Source: Neostapfia colusana (taxonomy: Eukaryota > Streptophyta > Magnoliopsida > Poales > Poaceae). Taken from it: a stretch of DNA of 64,000 nt. The notes under the pieces were generated by a model. The model saw only the letters and a program-made list of their open reading frames with translations, made no database searches and had not been told where the DNA came from. Location of the stretch: contig JASWHV010000013.1 in the NCBI GenBank assembly GCA_030760725.1, forward strand, positions 40,892,699 through 40,956,698, written 5' to 3'. Each line of letters opens with the position of its first letter. Positions within the stretch are counted from its first letter, which is position 1. Positions 10,030 through 19,341 of this stretch are shown here, one piece after another. The translations under genes were made by a program, and so were the position numbers.

Positions 10030-12391
10030 TAAGGTCTTCATGGAGTACTTGGACAAGCTCGTCGTGGTTTTCATCGATGACATCATGGTGTATTCGAAAA
10101 GCGAGGAAGAACATGAACAACACTTGAGGTTAACGTTGCAGAAACTGCGAGAGCATCAATTGTATGCTAAGTTCAGAAAGTGTCAGTTTTGGCTAAAGGA
10201 AATATTGTTCCTAGTCCACATCATTTCCGAGGGAGGAGTATCGGTTGATCCCAGAAAAGTGGGAGATGTTCTGAAGTGGAACCAACCGCAGAATGTGAGA
10301 GATATTCAGAGTTTTCTTGGGATGGCTGGATACTGCCTCCGGTTCATCAAGGATTTCTCCAAAATAGCAAACCCTATGACTGAATTTCTAATGAAGGGGA
10401 AGGCATTTCAGTGTACACCAGTGTGTCAAGAAAGCTTTGAGGAGCTAAAGAAGATATTAACCACAGCGCTGGTTTTGGTATTGCCGGATGTGAGCAAGAG
10501 CTTCAATATATATTGTGATGCATCAAGACAAGGGCTTGGATGTGTGCTCATACAAGAAGGACACAAACATGAGCTGAATTACCCCACACATGACTTGGAA
10601 CATGCAGCCGTGGTACATGGCTTGAAGATTTGGAGGCATTATATCCTTGGCCACCGATGTGAGATCTATACTGATCACAAAAGCCTCAGGTATATATTCA
10701 CGCAAACGGATCTGAATTTGAGGCAACGTCGATGGTTGGAACTCATCAAGAATTATTATGTTGGAATCAACTATCACCCAGAAAGGCCAATGTAGTAGCT
10801 GATGCGTTGAGCCAAAAAGGAGCATGTCACCAACTCACGGTTTGGGAGCTGCCACCCGAGCTGCGTAAGGAGTTTGAACGGTTGCATCTCGGATTCTTGA
10901 ACGAGATGGAGGTGATCGAACTGAACTCAACGCCGGAACAAGAGATACGAGATGGCCAGGCAACAGACAAGGAATCAAGGAAATCAAGGAAAGAATCCGA
11001 CAAGGCATAGAAAAGGATTTCAAGGAAGACGAGAAAGGCACGCTTTGGTTAGAAAAAAGGATTTGTGTGCCTAACATGAAGAACATCCACGACACGATAT
11101 TAAAGGAGGCACATGACTCACCTTATTCCATACATCCTGGCAGTACAAAAATGTACAAGGATCTGAAAACTTTCTATTGGTGGGATGGTATGAAAAGGGA
11201 CATCGCTGAATATGTTGCCCTATGCGAGACGTGCCAACGAGTGAAGGCCGAACATCAAAGATCCGCTGGATTGTTGCAGCCATTAAAAGTACCCGAGTGG
11301 AAGTGGGAAGACATCAGCATGGATTTCATAGTCGGATTGCCACGTACTCAGTCGGGTTACGACTCTATTTGGGTTATCGTGGACCGATTGATGAAAACAG
11401 CCCACTTCCTGTTAGAACCAAGTACACCGTCACCCAACTAGCCGAGCTGTATATGGAGCAAATTGTGTGTCGCCATGGAGTTCCGATGAGAATAGTTTCA
11501 GATCGAGGTCCTCAATTTACTTCCAGGTTTTGGAAGAAGTTGCATGAAGCCATGGGTACACGGTTGCATTTCAGCTCTGCATATCACCCGCAAACCGACG
11601 GGCAAACTGAGAGAACAAATAAGATTTTGGAAGACATGTTAAGAGCTTGCACCTTGAAATATGGGCGTAGTTGGGATAGGAGCTTGCCGTATGCTGAATT
11701 CTCATACAACAACAGCTACCAAGCCAGCTTAAAGATGTCACCTTTCGAAGCATTGTATCGTAGACAGTGTAGAACGCAGCTGTGCTGGAATGAGACCGGA
11801 GAAACCCAAGTATTTGGACCCGAAGTGCTACAAGACGCTAAAAGCAAGTCCAAACGATACGTGAAAACTTGAAGGCCACCCAGTCACGACAGAAAGGTTA
11901 TGCGGACAATAGGCGAAGAAGATTGACCTTCAAAGTGGGAGACTTCATGTACCTTAAAGTATCGCCCATACGAGGCCAACGACGGTTCAACGTCAAAGGC
12001 AAATTATCACCTAGTTACATCGGGCCATTTAAGATTTTGGGCAAGCGAGGAGAAGTAGCCTATGAACTAGAGCTGCCAACGTACCTCTCCGATGTGCACG
12101 ACGTGTTTCACGTATCCCAACTCAAGAAGTTCTTAAGAGGACCGGAAGGACAAGTACCTCAAGCTTCAAGATGATCTGACCTACGCGGAACACCCCATCA
12201 AAATCATGGACGTGAAAGAAAGGGTCACGAGGAACAAGGTGATCCGTTGGTACAAGGTACAAGGGAGCCATCACACGGAAGCCAAAACTACATGCGAGCG
12301 TGAGGAAGATCATAAGGTAGAATTCCCCCATCTATTCTCCACTCTATCAAATCTCGAGGGCGAGATTCATTTTAGGGCGGTAGGTTTGTAA
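10030..12391 (+). pseudogene. pol: Gypsy pol: RT C-terminus, RNase H, integrase, chromodomain (element A)
   Basis: The frame continues from 5983 after solo LTR J. The RT motif VVFIDDIMVYSK (10051-10100) keeps both catalytic aspartates. RNase H shows IYCDASRQGLGCVL and YTDHKSLRYIF, but about ten residues of the usual segment after GCVLIQEGH are deleted. A frameshift falls near 10790, with stops near 11008 and 11440. The integrase has the HHCC zinc domain (EAHDSPYSIHPGS and CETCQRVK), MDFIVGLPRTQSGYDS, VSDRGPQFTSRF and QTDGQTERTN, so the DD35E residues are all visible across two frames. The GPY-type module (GKLSPSYIGPFKIL) and a degenerate chromodomain (VTRNKVIRWYKVQGS to CEREEDHKVEF) end the gene, which reaches the LTR border. 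There are multiple lesions, so this is a decayed pol. Confidence 0.9.
12350..12386 (+). promoter_or_regulatory. Inverted repeat and polypurine tract before the 3' LTR of element A
   Basis: AATCTCG-AGGG-CGAGATT (12350-12367) is a perfect 7-bp inverted repeat. It is followed by the purine-rich AGGGCGGTAGG (12374-12384) just before the LTR TG at 12387. Plus-strand DNA synthesis normally starts at such a tract. The same inverted repeat stands at this position in D, E and F. Confidence 0.75.
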
Positions 12392-12456
12392 CACCGTCAA
12401 ATCCATTACCATGCATTGCATACATTTTTCATGTAGAGAAGCATTTGACAAGAAGT

Positions 12457-12632
12457 AGAAATGGAGAAAGAACCATAGAAATGGAGAAAGAACCATACAA
12501 ATGGAGAACAAACCATAGAAATGGAGAAAGAACCATAAGAAATAGAGAAGGGAATATAGAAATGGAGAAAGGGACATTCAAATGGAGAGGGGAATATAGA
12601 AATGGAGAAAGGGACATAGAAATGGAGAGAAA
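12457..12632 (+). repeat. Tandem array of about 20-bp units (AGAAATGGAGAAAGAACCAT type) in LTR A
   Basis: Eight or nine degenerate copies of a purine-rich unit around AAATGGAGAAAG lie 70 to 245 bp into the LTR, upstream of its TATA box. The array creates long spurious ORFs on both strands. It could be a U3 enhancer-like array; that is inference. Confidence 0.85.
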
Positions 12633-12846
12633 TGGAAATAAGATAGCTGAAATGAGCCATTCCCAAATTTCCTCAAAATTTTCCCCAAATTTCCCAAGTT
12701 CCCCAATTCCCCAAGGGGGAATTTCCCCCACATTCGGTGGGGGGGGGGGGATTTTTCCCCAATGCAGCCGCAGCCCTAGAGGGGGGAAAACCCCTAGGAC
12801 TCTTTGGTTGAGTCCCAATTGGACTAGGACTCTTCTTTTCTCCCCC

Positions 12847-12856
12847 TTATAAATAC
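12847..12856 (+). promoter_or_regulatory. Candidate TATA box of LTR A
   Basis: TTATAAATAC lies about 460 bp into the LTR, between the 20-bp array and the 12-bp array. It is a good plant TATA consensus and the best promoter candidate in this LTR. Confidence 0.6.
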
Positions 12857-12882
12857 ACCCCCCTGCCGGAGTTGGTCGCCGG

Positions 12883-13036
12883 TGAGCCCCGCCGGTGAGC
12901 CCCACGGATGAGCCCCGCCGTCGAGCCCCGCTGTTGAGCCCCATCGTTGAGCCCCACCGTCGAGCCCCGCCGTCAAGCCCCCCATCGAGCCCGGTCATCA
13001 AGCCCTGCCGTCGAGACCCGCCGTCGAGCCCCGTCA
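12883..13036 (+). repeat. 12-bp tandem repeat (GAGCCCCGCCGT type) in LTR A
   Basis: About thirteen imperfect units of GAGCCCCGCCGT/C lie just downstream of the TATA box, so they would form part of the 5' end of any LTR transcript. The length is a multiple of three, which gives artificial proline/arginine-rich ORFs on both strands. Confidence 0.85.
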
Positions 13037-15079
13037 CGCCTCACCGTCGCCGGAGAAGAAGCCCGACGATCTGCCCTACCATAATTTTCCATAGACAAAG
13101 TCCCCGCTTCTGCCGTTGCTAGGAGAAAGGGCCTGCCACGAGGAGGAAGTGAGGTAGGTCTTCACTACCCATCTTGTGACGTCACCGCTGTTTGTACGCA
13201 TCCGTTTTCTTTGCCCCCTTCAAGCAGAAACTTTTGCCTGTGGACAGATCATGTTTTGATCGATTTTTGACGTTGGGATTGATCTAGATCTTGTGTCAAG
13301 ATCATCACTATGTCCACACTTGATACCTCCACCCTTGTTCATCATAAAACCCTATGAAAGCCCATTAAAACATTCAAGAACACGTACAAACTGGTTTTAT
13401 CAACTGCACTATAGGATTTGCATTCATCTACCCCATTGCATCTTGAGTAAAGTTTGTGCATGATGATTGATTGCTGTAAATCTTGTATGTGCGTTGTCGT
13501 GAGTAGAAGGAAAATATCAAGAGGCCGTCTACGAGGAACTACAGCACCAAGATTTCGAGACGCTTGAGCAACAAAAACCACGGGAGCAAGGCAAGTGCCC
13601 CTTGACCATATTGATCCCATGATTTGAAACTGTTTTTTTTTTGCGAAAACTCGTATGCTTGTGTCAATTTGATGGGACACCCTTTTATAGGAGTTTACTA
13701 GTTTTGTTAACTATCCTTGTCGCTGGGAAAGTTGATGAGTCGTGTATGGTCGTTTTTCCTTTTTGCTTCGCTTAATTTACGGGGTACTGAAGCTGAACTA
13801 AAACATGGTTAGCTACTGCACTCATATGAATAATGATGATTAGAACTTGATTATGTTAATGAGCATGGAATTGGGGAGATCTAGGCAAGCTTAGTTCATG
13901 GATGTTGCTGAATGAGATGGAGGTTTACTTGCCGTAGATCTAAGGACCGGTTCATGCGAGCACATGCAAGGAAAACAGTGCCACCACAAGGGCAAATATG
14001 GGTGCGGCTTAGCTGACTAATTAGGTATGTTGCTAGCTTGTTATGGACCGTTGGATGGCGTGGGGAATGGGAGTCGAGAGGGACTGCCCTGGGAACTGCA
14101 TGGCATAAGAGGGGGCCCATGGATGGGAGAATGGAGATTCGAGCCTGCCGGTGAAACCTCAGTGGGTCCATACATCCTAGTAGCCCCTTTGTAAAGGCTA
14201 TTTTGTGATCTCTTGGCCATACACCGACGGTTGTGTACTTGTACAATGGAGGTTCTCTTTAGTCGCCGACGGGTGACGAAATCACGAACTTGTGGGTAAA
14301 GTGGTGCCACCTCTGCAGAGTGTAAAACTATCATGATAGCCGTGCTTCCGGTCACAAGCACCTGGCCAACTTCCATGACTAGAGGATAAAACTTGGGATG
14401 GTTATGGTATGGTCATTGGGATTGGTTTTAGGACCGTTTTGGGTCTTGACAATGAGTTTGGTTTCGGTTATATGAAAATGAGATGGTTATGAATAATTAT
14501 GAGTATGATATGAACTTGAGAAAGATTAATGGCTGGTTGAGACTTGATAAATGATGAATTATGATGAAAGAATGTTGCTGAATTACTTGGTTATGATGGG
14601 ATCAAACTCACCTAGAAGTAGTTGTTGTTTTTAAAATGTTTGTGAAATAAAATTTGCTTGCTGCAATGAGCCTTTTTATTTCCTAATTTGTTTTAAGCTA
14701 CATGTCATACTTTTCCCACACTTGCTGAGTACGACATGTACTCACCCTTGCAATCCCACATATACATCAGCTACAGGAGAAGAGTACTTCGAGGAACATG
14801 TGGAGTACTAGGCGTGCACACTACCGTCAACATGCCTATGGAGTTGAAGTTGGAGCCTTCTATCTTTAGTTATTTCTGCTGTCGTTTAGAATCTTCCGCT
14901 GCAAGAATAAGTTAGATATTCATGAGTGAGACATTGAGTCATTGTAATAAAGTACTTAAACATTATTCGTACGTGGTTATATTCTGAGTTTCAGTTTGTG
15001 GAATACATGTGTATGTGTGATGAACATCCTGGGCACACATATGCATTCACTTGGTTCATTTTCGGAACCGGGTGTCACA

Positions 15080-17570
15080 GATGTCATGAGAGTGTTACCC
15101 ACATACTGCACACTGGCCCTCTCGCCTGAGGCGACCGGAAAAGTTCCAACGCAAGCTTCCTGAGTTACATCAGTTTACTGGGTCCCATAAAGCCAGCATG
15201 AGTTCGGTACACAACTTAAACTTGCTCAACAGGGCCGCATATGGATCGGTCCTTGACCGATACGGACAGCTCTAACGCACCCAGGCCCCTATGTCCTGCT
15301 GCTCCTACAACCTGCCCGGTCTCAACTTCAACTTGCTAACAAATTTCTGAACCAATCCCGTATGCCCTTGTTTCTCCTGATCATGCGAGTAGCCTCTCAC
15401 CACTAGACTTCTACCGAACCTTACTTAAGCATGGCAGTTCTACACGATGAAAAGACATCTACCCAATACTCCATGGATTTATTTTGTCATGCAAGAGAAG
15501 TATCAAAGCAATTAGACCTAATGCACATTTCATTTCCTAACTAACATAATGAATACAAAGTAAAAACTTAAAAGCTGTTAAATACAAACCGGAGCTGTCC
15601 TGTTTTGCAGGGTATAAACTATATAATCAGTTAGTGTTGCTGTTCCTTCATGATCAATTCCTTGATCCTCCTGATTCTGATCCAACTTCAATGAATCACT
15701 CCTTCAAATCCCCTTTGTTGTGAACCCTATCGACATGCATATGCACAAATTTCACAATGCAATTCGGTGAATTAAAGACTTGAATTTGTAAAGAACAGAG
15801 GACTGTGGAAGTACTAAGAATGACTTTGTTCTTCTGTTGTGCAAAGAAATTAAAGGAAGAACCACCTGTCTATAAGAAATTCCATTAATATGTTCTATGG
15901 TTCCTAACGGACATGTGACATGAGCTGAAATGATTTGGAGAGAACTAAATATCCTGATCTCCAATGACTTCGAAACTTTTACCGGAAGTCTTACACTACA
16001 CAGGGACTTAGCTTTGCCAAATTGCAGCTAATGTGGAAAGAAATTGTATCTCCCATAATTCCATATGTATTTCTCACATACATAAGCATGGAGAATAAGA
16101 ACAGGGAGATCTAAGGCTCAACTTGATCTGAAACATTACATGTGAGTTCCTGGTCACAAGAAAGTACTTTGTTCCACAAATTCATGCCTTTACTTGGGTA
16201 GTTCCCCCAGAATAATTCCTTAAGCATTTCTACTACAAAGAATTAATTCTGAAGTACTGTGCATTTTCATGCAGAATTAAGTGAACTAAAATTTCAAGTA
16301 TGACTCAAAGAGAATGCCTGAATTTTCTCATGTTTTTTGGAGCTATGAATTGCATAGAATGGATTTTTACAAGTTGGAAACCTTTTCTGAAAAAGTTTCT
16401 GGACCACTTTGAACACAGCAGTTTGTATTTAGAAAATTCCTACTCAAATCATCTTCAAATGAGCTGAAAAGTTTATAGAAGGTAAACAATATCCTAAAGA
16501 ATATTCTGGCAGAATTTGAGGATTTTTGGATGAACTAAAGTCCATCAATAATTATTTTTCATAAAAACTTCAAAGAATTATCCAGAATTTATTATTGACT
16601 TTCATACAAATTGGGATTCATCTTTGGATAGATCTTTGCAAAAATGAAGCCAACCCAATTTGAATCACTCGATTTGGAGGTTCCCACACAAAGATATGAT
16701 TTTCCAAAGTTGTGGCACAATATGGATTTGTTTTGCTATTGGAAATCGACTAGGGCCCACATTTTAAACCTCAGCCACTGAGATTCGAGAACACACGGGG
16801 TTACTTGGTTTCAGCCACACCGGATCCTGAGCCACAGCGGATCAAATGTTTAAAATCAGGTCGCTGACAGCTTGGCCCGGCCCGGGTCTTCTTCCTCCTC
16901 CAGCTCTTTCCCGCGCCCGCGCTGCTCCCTCGCCGGCCCACACCCGGAGCTCGCCGGAGTGCCGCTCCCAACCACCTCTCGGTCCAAATCTTACCGCCTG
17001 TGAGTTTCGGAGGCTGGGGAACACGTCGGTGGGACTTGCTCAGGCTGTCGGTCGCCGCAAACTAGTTGGCGGCGTGCGGTGGCGGCTTTGGAACCACTCC
17101 GGCGCCGTCAGCCGGCCAACCTAGCCCGCCAAACAATCGACTAAACGGCCCTAAAGAACCAGCGGGTGATAGACTAGCTCAGCAAGGAAGAACCGGACCT
17201 TGAAAACACCTCCAAATGGGTTCTCACCATGCGTCCGCGATGTCCGACGCGGTTGAGCTTGGAAAAGTTGGCAATTGATCGGTCTACGTGGCGTTTAAGG
17301 CTAAGGATGTGAAGAGAAGTTTGTCGGCGATTACTCTAGCTCCTTTGTGCATGACTTGATGAACTCTAAGTGAGAATTGAGCATGAATTTTGGAAGTTCA
17401 TACTGAAAGGTCCGTGGAGGTGCACCGGAAGAAGAACAGCAAATTCGGGCGCTAGGGTTAGGGTTCACGGCTTGATCCAAGTTTCGGAGGAGAGCAGCAC
17501 TGAGGTCGGGCGCTCCTGTGGCCATGCTTGCTGGGGCATGAAAGTTCCCCGGTTGGGCTGTCCACGTGTG
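15080..17570 (-). repeat. LTR I, left fragment (minus orientation)
   Basis: This piece of an old E/F-type long LTR begins abruptly where A inserted and ends where Sirevirus B inserted. Shared blocks are GAGTTACATCAGTTTACTGG (compare 37560 and 29850), AAACCGGAGCTG near 15588 (a degraded form of the conserved hairpin) and the GC-rich stretch around 16800-17000 matching 31200-31320 and 39100-39200. Its start, which would carry the CA/TG end and the stem-loop, is not here and would lie on the other side of A. No gene is seen in this stretch. Confidence 0.8.
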
Positions 17571-17644
17571 TGAGACCTATGTGTGCTGAATACATTGGCT
17601 TTGACGATAAAAGTTTTGAATACTACCAAAACACCTTTTTAACA

Positions 17645-17895
17645 AGGTCCGACTCTAGGTCCGAGCTCCTGCAAGGTCCGACGATAGGTCCGACGTAAGG
17701 TCCGACTTGCTTTGTCTAGGTCTGACTTATTTTGGCTAGGTCCGACATGTTTTTGCTAGCTCCGGTGCTAGGTCCGACTAGCTTGGTAAGTTCCGTGCTA
17801 GGTCCAACTAAGCTTTAGTAAGCTCCGGCGCTAGGTCGGACTAGCTTTGGTAAGCTCCGGTTCAAGGTCCGGTTAGCTTTGCTAAGGTTCGGAGC
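17645..17895 (+). repeat. Clustered GGTCCGAC motifs in the U3 of LTR B
   Basis: About eleven exact or one-mismatch copies of GGTCCGAC/G occur in 250 bp, alternating with GCTCCGG and separated by TAGCTTTGGTAA-like spacers. The array is repeated in the 3' LTR at about 25926-26175. Several differences between the two LTRs are C/T or G/C changes within the CpG-containing cores. Confidence 0.8.
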
Positions 17896-18674
17896 TTGAT
17901 TGCAATGGTTCTGCTTTTAACTTGCAATGTTTCGAACTTGCTTTACTCTTATGGAAAGTTTGCTTAGTATTATTTTACTATGTTTTTGGTATGTTTTGGT
18001 GGTTATGGCTGATATCATTTTGCTATGGTTTACAACATGCTTATGTGAGGTGCTCATGTAAGATGTTGTAGTTTCGGAACTAACGAGAGTCAAGTCGAGG
18101 ACTTGTGCTCGGAAGTATTGGTTGTTTATTCATGTGCAGGTGTTGCTTAAGTTCAAGACATGGATGGTGACGGGATCCATTGAACTAGTCTTAGGGAGAA
18201 GATGAGGTTCAACAACCAAATTAGGGAGGAATTATGGTTGAGTTGATCGGGAGGTTGCGCAGTATGTTTGAATCAATAATAATGCATATGAAGGTATCTT
18301 GGACGTCGCTGGAAGATGTTTGCACGTGTGCAAGAAGTGCATGGACGTGGCTGCATGGTTCCAAGGCGTGATGAAGATATGTGGACGTAAAGAATTGGTC
18401 GGAAAGGTCCAACCGACTAGTTTATGGACTCAGGCTGCGGCTGAGTCGTGTTTGACTCAAATATGGAAAGTTTTGAGTTGGTTATGATAGGATTTCGTGT
18501 GGGACATGAAGTTGAGTTGTTTTAGGAATGTTTGGGACGTTCCTAAGGTGTTTGGAAGTCTTAAGATTGCTTCTATCTGCGTATAGAAGAGTCTTGAGCA
18601 GTATTGGAAAGTTACAGTTTGAATCCAAGTAGGAGTAGGACTCCTAGTTTGAGTTGAGTTGGCCTTCGGGCTGG

Positions 18675-18684
18675 TTATATAAGC
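18675..18684 (+). promoter_or_regulatory. TATA box of LTR B
   Basis: TTATATAAGC lies about 1.1 kb into the LTR and is conserved in the 3' LTR at 26963-26972. It lies about 70 bp before an AAATAAAATT stretch. Confidence 0.65.
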
Positions 18685-19282
18685 AAGGGAGGCCAAGACT
18701 CGTGGGTGCACAACTTTGGGGCTGTTCCTCTTGTGTTTTGATAAATAAAATTCGTATTCTAAAGGAACTGTTGTGCCTTGTTCGTCCGACTTGTTTCAGA
18801 CAAGTTTTTCTCGTCGAGTTTCTGTTCAGCACTACCTTGCTTCGTTGGTTTTATCATAACTCGAGTTTTCAGATCCAATTGATGTGATTCTTTTTTGGTT
18901 GTCTTCACAACTTGATTATATATCATCTGTGAAAATTTCACGGTCATTGAATTTGTGGTTTCTCATCTACACGAGTTTCTTTGCAGTATTCCAGAACTGT
19001 TTTTCTCGCGTAGGACAGATTGACCTTTGTTCGATCTTTCGATCGTAACTTGAGTTTCTCTCAACGGATTTTCATGATTCTTGTTGTGACGTCTTCGTGA
19101 CTTGATTCTATACAATTTATACTAGTTTTGGAACTGTTGAACACGTTTATATTAGTCACACACATGGTTTCTTTAACAAATCGATTTTCTGTTGAGGGGT
19201 GTTTTGTTGCTTCCGCTGAAAAGTTTTTATCTACCATTCACCCCCCTCTGGTAGCTTTACACGTGTACTTCGATCCTACAAT

Positions 19283-19295
19283 TGGTATCAGAGCC
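19283..19295 (+). promoter_or_regulatory. Primer binding site, tRNA-iMet type (element B)
   Basis: TGGTATCAGAGCC begins two bases after the 5' LTR end. It is a perfect match to the usual plant iMet-tRNA PBS. Confidence 0.95.
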
Positions 19296-19341
19296 AGATT
19301 GCTCTAATCTTTGTGATTTGCACGTGTTTTAACTAATCATC

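Larger units (their letters stand above)
5201..15079 (+). mobile_element. Chromovirus A, plus strand (pol remnant plus 3' LTR), interrupted by solo LTR J
   Basis: The element has the gypsy order protease tail, RT, RNase H, integrase, chromodomain, polypurine tract and LTR. The pol frame is split in RT by solo LTR J (5984-10024). The 3' LTR (12387-15079) starts TGTAACACC and ends GGGTGTCACA. The 5' LTR, gag and protease active site are not in the window. Either they are deleted, or element H inserted between them and the rest. The flank after 15079 is LTR I, so A had inserted into an older chromovirus LTR; the 5 bp after A are GATGT. Confidence 0.85.
12387..15079 (+). repeat. 3' LTR of element A (2.69 kb)
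   Basis: It begins TGTAACACCGTC directly after the polypurine tract and ends CCGGGTGTCACA. The last 1.4 kb match, in reverse orientation, the LTR fragment C at 35209-36609. Inside are a tandem array of about 20-bp units, a TATA box, a 12-bp tandem array and the conserved stem-loop (14726-14744). The LTR ends are of the same type as those of element D (TGTAACACC to GGGTGTGACA), so A and D are related families. Confidence 0.9.
17571..19280 (+). repeat. 5' LTR of Sirevirus B (1.71 kb)
   Basis: It starts TGAGACCTATGTG and ends GATCCTACA, directly followed by the PBS. Internal features are an array of GGTCCGAC-type motifs (17645-17895) and a TATA box (18675-18684), with AATAAA-like sequence near 18742. 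The 3' LTR at 25852-27569 is nearly identical. Confidence 0.95.

Noticed and set aside
9926..10030. Apparent N-terminus of the ORF 9926-10795
   Set aside because: The first 34 codons translate the end of solo LTR J; real pol coding resumes at 10030 after the target duplication.
12457..12632. CRISPR-like repeat array
   Set aside because: Units are directly adjacent and degenerate with no unique spacers of constant length; it is a plain tandem repeat in a plant LTR.
12429..13037. 202-codon minus-strand ORF and 135-codon plus-strand ORF
   Set aside because: They are created by the 20-bp and 12-bp tandem arrays in LTR A; translation is repetitive and lacks homology features.
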